A stretch of DNA of 64,000 bases from Crambe crambe. Lineage: Eukaryota; Porifera; Demospongiae; Poecilosclerida; Crambeidae. The number at the start of each line of letters is the position of its first letter. Within the stretch, counting starts at the first letter, position 1. A program made the translations under genes and the position numbers. The stretch lies in NCBI GenBank assembly GCA_963924555.1, contig OZ004596.1, forward strand, positions 1,240,001-1,304,000, given 5' to 3'. The notes under the pieces were generated by a model, which saw only the letters and a list, made by a program, of their open reading frames with translations, had not been told where the DNA came from and did no database searches. Shown piece after piece: positions 44,301 to 58,923 of the stretch.

Positions 44301-47300
44301 TGGGTCTCTCAACACCTGGTCGGTTGAATTGACTGTCCAGTCCAACTTCTGCACATCCATAGCGGGCTTGATTCACTGTGCAGGTACTGGAGGTCATAGG
44401 TCAAGGGTCATGGCCATACACCGGCACCCCTGGCTCCCGATTTTGATGACCGTTTCCTCCAAGTGCAGACCCCTCCCCCTTACTGGCAGTCTAGGAGAAG
44501 AGGAAGACAAAGATGGCGTCAAAGTGAGTGAACTCATCATTTGGAATGCCGATCTTCCTGGACCTCTACAACACAAGAGCAAGTTAAATGAGCTCTCCCG
44601 AATTGTAGCCCCAGATACAGAGTCCTTTAATCATGTGACCTGGATGCCACCCATCTCGATAGGAGGTCCAAACGAGGGAGCTTTGGCACGCTGTCCTTTA
44701 TCAGGACTCTTTGTGGCTAATGTCGGTAAGGAGTTGATTCTCTTTCAAGCTTCTCTCTACTCCATCACGAAGCCTCAGCCAAGTTCTTTCATGCAGAGTG
44801 ATAAAGCCAAGGACAAACTCAACAAGGAATTGTCGCATACCTCCGTTGGTCACATGATTCAAGGCATCAAGGTCACGTCCCAGTTGGGTATGAAGGGGAT
44901 CACTCTGATTGACACCATTGAGAGCAACCTCTCGTGTTTTGAGGAGATCATAGGTCTCCATGCCTTCAGGATGTGCTCCCTCGTCACAACCCTTGACCTC
45001 AGAAATTGCTTTGATGCTAAGTTCAGTAAGGATGTGATTTTGGTTCTCATAGAGAACAAGAGACCTCAAAATAGTAGTCGTTTGTCTTCTGGGTCCCCTC
45101 TCAACAGCCCGGGGTCAAAGGGCACCCGATCTTTCATCCACCTCTGGAGATTGACTCTCAAGAGAAAGCCAACCAGACCAGGCACACCCCCATTCTCGGC
45201 CTCCCCTGAGCACGACGACCATCTACAAGCCGATACATACTCCGCTTCCATCACCAAAGTGTTTACAGGACCCATCCCTCTCTCGACAGGAACCCACGTC
45301 CTAGACATCTCCCCTGCTTGTGACATCTCTAGTTCTCTTCAGCTCCAAACACCGACCTTCTCCGCTCCCTTCCTTTTCTCCACCTCATGCTCAGACGGCA
45401 GTGTCCAGTGTTGGCAAATTAGCATCGAATGCAGGGACATCCCCATATCACCCGACGACCCTACTTACTCATCGGAAAGCGAGGAACCAACTGACAATAT
45501 GGTCTTCAACATCTATGAAGTGTTCGATTCCAGTACCAGAATCTCAGATCAGAAATTGAAACCGAGTTTTCTCGACTGCTATGAGGAAGAAGTGATCAAA
45601 TCCCTCCCCACTCAGTCGTTTATCCCCAGTGGAATCAAAGTGGCCTACCCAGGTTGCCTAGCGATGGCCCACGTGCTCTCCAAGCCAATCAAGTCCTCCA
45701 TCCACCGGAACTCTGTGACCACAAAGAGACCCTCCCGTTCCTCCCTTGTCAAGGGGGATAACCCCCTCAATCGTTACTCCATGGTGACGGTGTGGGAATG
45801 CGAGTCATCGGGCGGACTGAAGTGGTCCTGTGAGGCCACACTCATGCTTATGGGTCTGGCGCAGGTTTCAGGCTCCAAGTCGAAAGATTTGGAGATGAAT
45901 GTCCTCATGGAATGGATACCTATGGAAAATGGAGCTTATCTCCTTGCCACTTGCTTTGCTTCGACACTTTCCATATTTGGTATGTCGTTGCCTCAGGACG
46001 AGGAACAGTTCACTGTCCTTTCAAAGAGGGTGGGATTTCTCCCCAAGGAGAAGACCTCCGTCCTCAACAAAGTCAAATCACAAGCTTCATGGGTGTGTCT
46101 CCTCCAGTTCCCCTGTTTCAGGCCTTCGTTGGACCTCTCTATCACCTGCCTCTCCTATACAGGAAGCAATAGTATCATGGTAACCATGGGATCTGAGATA
46201 CACCTCTACTCCTGTTGGGTAAAGGGTAACCAGTTAATTGCCTTCACACCCTCGAAGAGTGAAAGGAAGAAGATTTCAAAAGGTCCTTTCAGTCGTGGGT
46301 TTGCTGCTACAGGCAGTCCTGATCAATCGAACCTTGCTGAAACAGATGTGAATTTACTGGACTATGCTCACGCTCGAAATACACCTCTTCCTCAGTATCA
46401 CCCAAAGATTCTCATGGAGTTGATGAACTCTGGGAAGCTGCATGCCGTTAAGGCCATTCTGATCAATCTTACCAAGTTCTTACTCCTCTACAGGGAAAAG
46501 AAGTCATCCTCAAAAGATGAGGGAACAGAAAACTACTTCGACAATGATGATTTGAATAGAATGTATGAGGACGAACCACCAGAGAAGAAAAACACTTTGA
46601 TTCTTTCGGCGGATGGTTACTTAGAGCGGAGCAAGTCAGCCAAGGCCAAAGTTGTGGTAGAAACCATCCCTCATCTTCCTCTCTCAAAGATGGACATCAC
46701 TCAGTCCAAAGGAGTCACGAGACCCTCGGACCAGCCAGATGGAGGGGAAGTTCCTGATGCCACTAAAGATGATTACGATGAATTATTCTCCATGGCAACA
46801 GTCACTAATATGGATGATCCTTTGAAGTTCGGTATTGACGAGGAAGCTGAAGTGGAGGTGGTCTTTACTGACCTGGATGCAGAAAAGGGAGAGTTTACTC
46901 CAAAGTTAGCCAAACTTCTTGTGACCATCTTGAATGATCACCAACTTGCTGACCTCAGCGATTTGGAGCAGGTGCAGTTACAATCCATAACTGAGACAAT
47001 GGCAAGTACTAAATTGAGCATTGGTGACCTCTCTCCCTCAGAGGGTGTGTCCCTTGACACGCCTTCCATTGGTCTCTCCATGTCCTCCCTCTCTGGAGCG
47101 GGCTACGCCTCCTCTGGAGGGTCCAAGGGAAGAGAAGCCATGGATGACTGTGGACTCCGATATTTGATAGCTTTGGAGAGTCACATAACCCTCTCCAAAT
47201 CCCTTCCCAGTGATGTGTCCCCAGGACCACTCCCCCCTTCTGTCCTCGTGTGGGCATTCCATTCGGATGCAGAGACCGACCTACTGTCTGCCATCCCATC

Positions 47301-50300
47301 TGTGCAGAAAGACGAGCTCAAGTGGGAGGAGCTGAGGAAAGCAGGTGTTGGTTGGTGGTTAAGGAGTCTGGACACTCTCAGAAGACTCATGGAAAAGGTA
47401 CATATAATTTAGGCCTCCACAATTGAGGATGGCTAGCTGGTTCCTGAGCACAAACTGGCATAGAATGATTTTTGTGTTCCCTTGAACAAACTCTTCAAAT
47501 TTCAAAAACCAGCTCGTGGAGTGGTTGATCAGCTCTCTGCTGGTGTTTTAGAAATGTGAAAATTTTGGTCAAGAATTAAATTAGAGCAGATAATATATAC
47601 CAACTATTTCAGACTCCAGACAATCCCTTTAGACTGATATCATCATATATATTTTTTACTGTGCTTCTTTCTAGCTTGCCAAGGCTCAGTTCATGAGGAA
47701 CCAACAACCTCTGGATGCCAGCTTATTGTATCTGGCCATGAAGAAGCAGTCACTATTAAAAGGATTATTCAAGTATGCTAATTAGTAGGCACATCCCCAT
47801 AATACACTAAAATAGAGCTAGAAGAAATTACTGGACCAAATTTACTATCTCTTGTTCTCTCTAGGAGTGTTTCAGACTCAAGAATGACTTCCTTCTTTGC
47901 TAATAACTTCTCCAACGACCGATGGAAGAAAGCAGCTCTAAAGAATGCCTTTGCTCTCTTGGGAAAGCAGCGATTTGAAGAAGCTGCAGCCTTTTTCCTC
48001 TTAGCCGACAAGCTCTGGGATGCTGTTGAGGTGTGTGTGAGTCGTCTCTCTGACTTTCAGCTGGCCTTTGTTATCGTCCGTCTCTACGAAGGAGATCATG
48101 GTCCTATCTATGAACGTTTCTTAAAGGAATACATCCTCGGTGTTCCCAGTTCGCAGTATGTGGACTCTAAAAGACAGAAAACTATGAGATTGGAACCAAA
48201 TCCTGACCCATTTCTACGCAGCATGGTTTTCTGGTTACTGCAAGACTTCTCTGGTGCTTTGGAGACTTTGCTAGTCGATCCAGAGGCAAATAAGGACGGG
48301 AGCAAGGAGCTGCAAATCTTTCTCACAAATCCCGCCATTTTCAATTTCTATTTCTACTTGAGGGCACACCCTTTCTTGATCCGACGTGATCACCGTGCTA
48401 ATACCTCGATCCTGATGGCCCAATCTTCTGCCATCGCCTTGTCACAGAAATCATCCGGTAAGCAGTCGCTGAGTAGTGTAGGTGACGAACCCCTCACTGC
48501 ATTGGAGAGGAGTCTTCTGTTCGGTACGGCATACTACCATCTCTGTCATGGTTGCCCCCTCCTGGTGCTCAACGTTTTATCTCGACTTCCCAAGTCTAGC
48601 AACCTCGGCGCTGACGTGTGTGAGGCCACTCCCAGCAGCAGTGAGGAGGGGGATGGGGGGAGTGGCCAGGACATTCCTGGAGGGAAATCTCATCTCTTGA
48701 AAGGAGGAGGATCAAAAATGGATTCTATGACTGGAATGATTGAAAGTGGGACTTTGGAAGGTGCTTTTGGGAAATCTGGTGCTAAAAGAGAGAGTAAAAA
48801 TGATGATGATGATTTTGATTGGGGGGCTCCTGCGTCCAGTCAAGGTGGTGGTGGTGGTCGCTATGGTGACATGGACGACGAAATCGATTGGTCAAAACCC
48901 ATGAGTCGCTATGACAACCTCCAGAATGGGAATGACGATATTGATTGGAGCCAACCAATTTCCTCGCGTATGTTTTCCCAAGATGCTCCTACTCTAAGTC
49001 CACCTCATTTCAATACTTCATCCGACAGTGAAGAACCCACCCGGCATCGAACCTCTTCCCCTAGCCCTCAAGCACCGCCAGACACACCCACCAAGTCCTC
49101 ATCCATGCTCACCACCAGAGGACTCTTTGTACTGACTTTGGCAGAGCAGCTGCAATACAATGCCTGCCTCAGCATATTCACGGAGGAACTTCATTCCATA
49201 TACCTTCCAGCTTGCTGCCTCTTTCTTTGGCAGTCAAAGGGAACGAAGGGTCCCCCCATCCTGCCCCTCTCTAAGCAACAAGCTTCGGAGGTGAGTCTGA
49301 CTCTCCACTACAGTTCAAATGCCTTCGATAAAACTGTTCAGAATTTGCGTGGAATGCTTATGGATTGGCTGAGAGGGGAGACTCAGACCGTGAAGGAGGT
49401 GTGTCTATTGGACCTACCCGAACCTGACAAAGAGGATGTGGCTTCCACCGATAAAGAGGGAGTAGCGTCCACCAATGAGGTGTCTTTATCACTGAGTTCC
49501 AGTTCTGTCCCTGCCGGCTATGACCTGCTTACCACTCTCATGAATTACGCATCGTTGCATGCTGCTACCAGCCCCAGTCTTCTCACTGTCAAGTTCGAGC
49601 TGATGCATCTGATGAACACTCTCCTCCCTTGGGGAACTGGCTCCCTCTCCCATCTCCAAGTCCAAGGAAGAGACACCTCCTCTTACAAACCTAATATTTC
49701 GCTTGAGTTTGTTCCCACGTGTGCTGTTGATCCATCTCAGCTTCCCATACTCACTTCCTGTTCACTTCCTGTTCGTCATCTCACCAACTTGGCTACTCAC
49801 CTCCGCATGCTGTCCAAGTGTATCATCAACGTCCTTTCCCGCCACACTTACCCGCCTATTTCATCCCAGCCCCTCCCACAAATTAATAAAATCTTTGAGC
49901 TGTGTTCAGCCATCTCGCATTGCCTGACTGTCAGTCTTAACCCTTTCCTCTCTGAAGTACTCCCTCAGGCGGAGGTCCCAGACACCCCAAATAGCCACTT
50001 TACCAGTTCAGTTGGTTCTCTTGGCCGAACCCCAACTCCTTCTTTCCCGATATTGAGCGAAATGCAGCAGCAACGGGATTCCAAATTGAGCCAATCTCCT
50101 TTGCTTCGTCCGAGAATTGACTCTTTCAGTAATCTTGATTACAATGTTGGCTCCCCCAACACCAAGCCTGCCAAATGGCCAGGGATACTTAACTGGCCTT
50201 GCACTTTGACCTCTGACGAAGGTCGAGACCCCACCCCATTGAGCGTAGTACTAGTGGAGTGTGTGGTGACTGTGTACCTTGGTCTCTTAGCAACAGCATG

Positions 50301-53300
50301 GTCGCAGCACTCTGTGGAAGACCTTCTTGTCCTCTTGAAGAACTTGCCCTCAATGGATATTTGGTACAGCACTGTGGGTGGGGGTGTGGAGGGAAGGAGT
50401 TCAAGTCGCAGAGAGGTCAAGAGTTTTGTTACTCAGACCATTGAAAATGTCAGCAAACGTTTTGGTTGGCATAAGCCCACGAGTCCTAAAGAGGAGGAAG
50501 ATGTGCAGGGAGTGTTTATTGCTCCAAGGCGGACACTTCTGGATCACTTTTTATCAGTTCCCATAGACGAGGAGGAAAGGAAGAAGGAGGTGAAGAGTGA
50601 GCCGGGGTTCTTTATGGTGGGCAGGGAGGAGAAGGATGAGTCGGAAGACGAGGGTGAGTTAGTGGGTAAAGTTAATTTTTTTAGTGAAAGTTGGTAAAGG
50701 GTCATCAGACAAGCAGTATGTTAGTTGATGGGTGGAAGAATGCAGGAGTTGATGCAGAGCTAATACAAACCCTGTGGGTGCTGCATGTCAAACTCATGAA
50801 AAATATCTTATCAAAAAGCTTTGTTAGTGCAATTATGAGAGATGTATCTTTGGGGTTTGGAATGTACAATTTAAGTATTGAGAATGGGAATTGCCCTTAC
50901 AGATTTCCTTTGCTTGTGTGCAGATGATGAAGACGATGTGGATGACATGTATGGAGACTCTAAAGGCATCATTTTCAGTGTTGGTGGAGAGAAGGAAGAA
51001 AGCCTGAGTGAGACCACTCCACGAAACCCTGACTGCTTTGCATGGTGTCTCATCAACCTCTGCATCTCTAAACTGACACAGCAGATGGTCAGGAAAATGG
51101 TGTCTGGTGTTGGACTAGAAGTGCTTGGTGAGATGACATCAATCTTGCAGAGCCTGATCCTTTACCAACCCAAAAGGTCAGGCTCTGCAAGACTGACCAC
51201 ACCCACTGCTCCTTCATCATTTCATTGCACTTCCTCTCCACTTTTCACTATTGACCACACCCATTTCTCCTCCCATTCCTTTCACTCTTTCCATTAACCA
51301 CACCCATTGCCCCTTCCCACTTGTCACATCACTCATTACTCCTATCCACTTTTCATCACTGACCACACCCATTACTCCTCCCATTTCCTCCAGAGTTGGT
51401 GACTGTCTCACCTCTCCTCTACTCCACACTCAAGATCCTGGATGAATGGGAATCCATCCTTACTCGTCGTTTGGAAGCCCTTGGAGAGCCCCCAGATGAT
51501 CTCTTTGGCTCTGATGAATTGTCAGAGTCATCTAAATTCAAGATTGGACTGGCTCTTATGAGACACAAATTCATTCTTGAGCCGGAGAATTCTCCTTTCC
51601 AGTCCAAAGACAAGATCTCCCGCCACTGCAAGAGGTTATGGCAATTCCTTGTGCATCAAGACGAGCCCAGGGAGACCATCATCCAGTATATCTTCATGAA
51701 CAAGGTGAGACATCATGTGAGAGTCATGTGATCTGATTGTGATCTGATTATATCATGTATTATGTCATGTGACTGTGTAGCACAATGACATTACTCCTGC
51801 GGGTAGCTTGGATGAAGACGAGCCTGATGTACCTCAAGAACCAACTTGTAAAATCATCCACAAAGAACACGATAATACAGTCTCGGCTTTCTGCTTGAAC
51901 TCTGTAAGGGTTATGATTTTAAGCACCATGCACATAATTATCATGTGACCAATAACTTACAGTGTAGCCGTGCTCATGTGACAGTGCTGGCTCTAGCTCT
52001 GCCGAGAGAGGTGCTGGAGATTGAAGTGCCCGATAACTCCCTCTTGGATACCATGTCCACAACAGAAGAGTCCTCACCTCGAACCACCTCACCAAAGAGA
52101 AAGTGAGACAATGAAACATGGAGATTTTTGAGCACATTGGTGGGGGAAGCATAGCTATAATGGCAGCCTACAACCACTTTCCTTTGGTGTGGGGACAAAC
52201 AACTGCACAGTGGTCCTTTTTTGAGTGAGGGCAACAAATGTGGTTGATGAAAAGGGACAAGCACCTGTAGAGGTCCTTGTGGGGATTTTAGAGAACATGA
52301 CACCTCCTTACAAATATTTTATCTTTTGAAGTGGACAGTCCCTCCCACTACTTCCCTCATCTGTTACTTAATCTCCATTCGCTTTCCTTGTTTCAGTATG
52401 AGTCGAAATGATGACTACATCATGGTCCAGTCCACTTCACACATCCAGCGTCCAAAGAGCTCCATATTTCCAGCAGCCAGGCACTCCATTGCCAATCTTC
52501 CTCGTCTCCCTACCTTCAGCACCCCTAGCTCCTCCTCCCAGCTGGCACATGGACAAACTGGAAGCAATAACAGTTTGGTAAGAGTCATGTGACTTTCCTT
52601 AGTCAGTCATGTGATGGTTATGTGTCCACCCTTGGTAGGTCATGTGATCGTCTTATGATTGCAAATGCAATGATCATGTGATGATCATGTGATTATCTTT
52701 TGCAGCTAATAAAACGGCCAACAGCTGGAGTCAAGCGGATGGCACCTCACCCAAGCTTGGCTTACTGTGAGTGGCTAATTGTAGGGGAAATCATCAATCA
52801 CCATTTTAACCCCTCTTCAGATCTGACAGGTTCACTGGACGGATCAGTGACCATGTGGGAGTTTGGTATCCCACGGCCAGTGGCTATGCAACGACAGCCG
52901 GGCATGGGAGGTAGTGTGACCAAGATCCGTTTCACCTCTGAGGGAAATAAGGTATATTATACATGCATGGCTCCTGTTGTGCAGCTTTTGGTTTCATTCC
53001 TCTTTCCTCTATCTAGTTTGGTGTTACAGATGGTTCTGGAAAACTGAGTCTGTGGCAAGGGATTCAAACCTCAACCAGATCTGCCTACCACATCCTCCAT
53101 TCTTGCATGAGATACTTGAGTGATTTCCTCTTTCTTGGCTCGTCTAGTTTCATTGCTACTTGTGGAGACGGAGACGGCAGGTAACCTTAGTCATGTGATT
53201 AATTTATTCCTTCCCAAACTACATTCTGTAGGAATTTGTATTTGTGGGACACACTGATGCCCACCAATAGGAGTATTGTGAAGGGTAAGTCACACGATTC

Positions 53301-53946
53301 CTCTTTGTGTCATGTGATATGTCATGATGTGACTTGGACGACTTTTAGAGTTTGTTTGCCACGATGGAGGTGCCACTTCTCTTGGATACTCTCTCTCGAA
53401 ACAGAAACTCTTTTGTGGTGGGAAGAAAGGAGAAGTCTGCATCTTTGACATTCGTCAGTTCTCTCTCTTACATTGCATCTCTGTCCACACCTCCACCATC
53501 AACTGCATTGCCGTCAACGATATAGATGGCTACTTTGTCACAGGTGCTTCAGATGGTGATATTAAGGTAGGTGAGGACTGGTGGAGGTTCACTGCTGTGG
53601 AACTTCTGATAGAGGACACTCCGAAAGAGCTCAACAATATACCTCTATAAGAGAGGACAACTTCTCTCACAAAGTTAAAGGCATCCCAAGAGTGTCCCTT
53701 ATTCACCATAGCTAGTGTTGGAAAATTCAATGACTACTGCACTTGCTTCTTCCTTTCTTTTCTTTCCCCCAGGTGATTGACTCTTCCACTCTGAGAGAAC
53801 TAGCATACTTTCCAGGACAACATGCCAAGTCGCGCCTCTTCAGGCACAGTGAAGGTGGTGTGACTGATTTGGACATACTGCCCGGGGGCAAGCTTTACTC
53901 ATGTGGTGCTGATGGTAGCATCAAGTGTCAGACGCTCAACCTGTAG
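41384..53946 (+). CDS. DMXL: DmX-like protein / rabconnectin-3 alpha (WD-repeat, V-ATPase assembly)
   Basis: Eighteen exons: 41,384-41,470; 41,586-41,816; 42,148-42,543; 42,901-43,052; 43,266-47,397; 47,675-47,772; 47,865-50,653; 50,924-51,176; about 51,396-51,704; 51,781-51,903; 51,963-52,102; 52,397-52,577; 52,706-52,766; 52,821-52,951; 53,017-53,180; 53,232-53,284; 53,349-53,566; 53,773-53,946. About 3230 aa (human about 3030). N-terminal WD repeats include ILPGAVNSG and FSPSGDLFASCGK; the Rav1p-like block reads MTSFFANNFSNDRWKKAALK, AFALLGKQRFEEAAAFFLLA. C-terminal WD repeats end YSCGADGSIK. Rabconnectin-3/Rav1 promotes V-ATPase assembly on endosomes and synaptic vesicles. The 50,653-51,704 stretch has one junction I could not close in phase: exon eight ends in phase 2, while the next needs phase 0 or 1. 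A GC donor at 51,194 is one solution. AATAAA at 53,994-53,999. Confidence 0.93.
42023..42064. repeat. short GGGCTA-type tandem repeat in DMXL intron 2
   Basis: About six imperfect units of CTAGGG / GTAGGG. It looks like a small satellite run, not a telomere (TTAGGG is not the unit). Confidence 0.7.
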
Positions 53947-54041
53947 CTAAATACACAAGCAAAATATATTTTTTTCCCTTTTTTTTTTTGTGTAATAAAA
54001 AGCATGTCATACATTAAATAATAAGCACTTTAACAAAAACT

Positions 54042-56525
<2,484 letters not shown>

Positions 56526-56745
56526 TCTACCATAGATATCTAGCAAAGACGTACACCCACGCCGCACACGTGTTCAGGTTAGATCTACAGTGCGCATTAT
56601 TTGGAGTGTATACTTAATGCGCAGCTGATCAACGCATCATTCTCCCACATCCTGTTTCCCTTCGCTATAATAATCCTTATTTACTCCTCCTTGCATAAAT
56701 GATAGTGAGAGCTACGGTGCAAAAACAGATTCGAGCTAAGCAAAG
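56526..56745. promoter_or_regulatory. 220-bp divergent region, RIOK2 and Ras-like gene
   Basis: Head-to-head start codons. Contains CACACGTG-like and TGCGCA sequences (about 56,565-56,625); no TATA box seen. Confidence 0.5.
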
Positions 56746-57495
56746 ATGCCTATTAAACCCGAGTACAAAGTGACCTTACTGGGAGCAGGAGGTGTGGGGA
56801 AGAGTGCCCTAACGCTGAGAATAATCTCTGGTGTCTTCACACCAACGTACAATCCGACAGTGGAAGACTACTATCGCCACGACACGATGGTGGAAGGCGT
56901 AGGTCCTTGCATAGTAGAGATCCTGGACACTGCGGGCACCGAGCAGTTTGCAAGTATGAGACAACTGTACATCTCCAACTGTAAGGCTTTTGCGCTGGTT
57001 TATTCCATCGACGACAGAGCGAGTTTCGACGAGACATTAGATCTCTATCAACAGATCATGTCAGCTGTTAGCAATCCGTCGGATGTCACCGTGATCCTGG
57101 TAGGGAATAAGTGTGATTTGGAGCATAACAGAGAAGTTGATGCTGCAGAAGGCAAGCATGCTGCAAGAGACGTCATGGATAACTGTCCCTTCATGGAGAC
57201 TTCAGCCATGGATGGGACAAACGTGCAGGATTTCTTTGTGAAGCTGGTAGGAGTGATGAGTGGACGAATGAAGAATTCTGCCGTGCAGAGAAGACCGCGT
57301 TCCACTAGCATGAGTTCAAAAGCAGCCCTAATCAGAGGGTCTCTCAGACTAGGGGGAAGAAGAGTCCGGAGCAGTTCGCAGCCTGATCTCAGTGTCTGCT
57401 CCACAGACTCTGGTGCATACAACTACCCATTGCCTGTAGAATTCCCCTCAGCCGAAGCTGGTGACAGTGCAAAGAAAAGATGTTCCATCATGTAG
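56746..57495 (+). CDS. Rap/Ras-like small GTPase with extended C-terminus and CAAX box
   Basis: Single exon, 249 aa. G1 is GAGGVGKSALT; switch I has YNPTVEDYYR (Ras/Rap: YDPTIEDSYR); G3 is DTAGTEQFASMRQLY, with Thr where Ras has Gln61, as in Rap proteins. G4 is VGNKCDL and G5 is METSAMDG. After the G domain (to about residue 172) comes a 75-residue Arg/Ser-rich extension (RRPRSTSMSS, RRVRSSSQPDL) ending in the CAAX box CSIM, predicted to be farnesylated. Closest to Rap or RAS-like tumour-suppressor families; orthology is not settled. It has no intron, unlike most of its neighbours. AATAAA at 57,672-57,677. Confidence 0.9.
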   Translation: MPIKPEYKVTLLGAGGVGKSALTLRIISGVFTPTYNPTVEDYYRHDTMVEGVGPCIVEILDTAGTEQFASMRQLYISNCKAFALVYSIDDRASFDETLDLYQQIMSAVSNPSDVTVILVGNKCDLEHNREVDAAEGKHAARDVMDNCPFMETSAMDGTNVQDFFVKLVGVMSGRMKNSAVQRRPRSTSMSSKAALIRGSLRLGGRRVRSSSQPDLSVCSTDSGAYNYPLPVEFPSAEAGDSAKKRCSIM

Positions 57496-58923
57496 TTAGC
57501 GAAGTTGTTTTTGTTGTCTTTCGTTTTGCTTTTGTTTTGTTTTTTCATCACTAAGTGGTTTTAATTTTTTTGCACAGTCATGTCATATTATCAACTCATT
57601 TCACTGCACTCTGCATCTAGTCTTCCAATCTATTCCTTACTTTTCTGTGTCTCATCAGAAAACTACGAGACAATAAATATTTTCCTCTATTTTTATTTGA
57701 TCACTTCTCCAGTTATCAAAATCACATCTTTGCAATAACCCATAATAATAATTCATGAAATTTCTGAAATTTGATCACCCACAGTGTGCAATACAGTGGC
57801 ATTAAGAGAGTGCCAAGTAACTCAGTAATACCACTTCCCCACGGAGAGCCATAGAAAATTAGCATGCTCAAAGTCCAATGCTGTAGCCATAGCACCACCA
57901 CTTATTTGTACACCATCACAGCATCAGAGTAGGCATAAGCCTTAAATAGATTGAACTGTATAACTTATTGCCGTTTGAAGAACTGGTTAAGTGTAGTGAT
58001 GGCTTATGTGCTTATACAAACATCCACTTGAGGGAAATGAAGCATCCAAATGCATGCATACGGCTGCAAGCTATTGATGGTATTATTTATAAAACTTCTG
58101 TGGCTTTTTTGAACTCAAAAGTATGCAATCTAGGAAGTGGTATATTCCTATCTGTAGATATGATAAAATGCCCCCCAGAACCCTTTGATGGTCCTACCCA
58201 CCTCAAGGGAAAACACAGTGGGGGGGAATAGGTTCGGTGGTCAGCCTGAGGTGGAAAATTGAAAAACTCAGAGAGAGCTAATTGGTTTCACAAATAGTCC
58301 CAAATGATAATACACCCACATCACTTGACACCAGGCAATAACTTGTAGCTGTGATGGTTCTCTTGACAAGACTGTCTCCTTGGTTTCAATTTCTTTGAGA
58401 GCTGATCTTTTTTGATACCTGACTGTGTGTGTTAGTAACTCGGCAGTCTTGTCTGCGAGCATCCACAGAAAGAGAGAGCTTTGACTGCTGCTAAATAAAG
58501 GAAATGCATTTGCAAAGGAATTCAGCCAAAATAGTCGAGCTAGTGGGTGAGGCTTAATCGGTACATGCCACAGCTAAGAGCCTCCCCTAAAGTCTAAATA
58601 ATAGTGCTCACCCCGAATCCTCCCATATAGAAACTGTTAACAAATGAATGGCAACTTCACACTAGGATGGGTTCCATAATCAGATAAATATTATTAGATG
58701 AAGAAAATAATTAAAGTGGTGATTATGATAAAACTTTATTCCAGTAAAACATAAAATACATCACCATGGCCCTGCCAAGAGATAAAAGTCTGTCATATAT
58801 TATAATAAACCTGATTCTGATTAAAATAAGTGAGAAAGAAAGAGAAAAAAATTACATACCAAGAAGAAAAAAAAAGAAAATGAAAAAAGTCTGTCCAAAG
58901 TGAAGACAGATTGGAGTGGAAAG
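57496..58923. other. convergent intergenic region, Ras-like gene and USP3-like gene
   Basis: About 1.4 kb without a gene I can support. An 87-codon plus-strand open frame at 57,968-58,231 has no recognisable domain, no ATG at its start and no splice-site context. Confidence 0.5.

Noticed and set aside
57968-58231. Possible small gene between the Ras-like and USP3-like genes
   Set aside because: No ATG at the start of the frame, no recognisable domain and no splice sites that link it to a neighbour.
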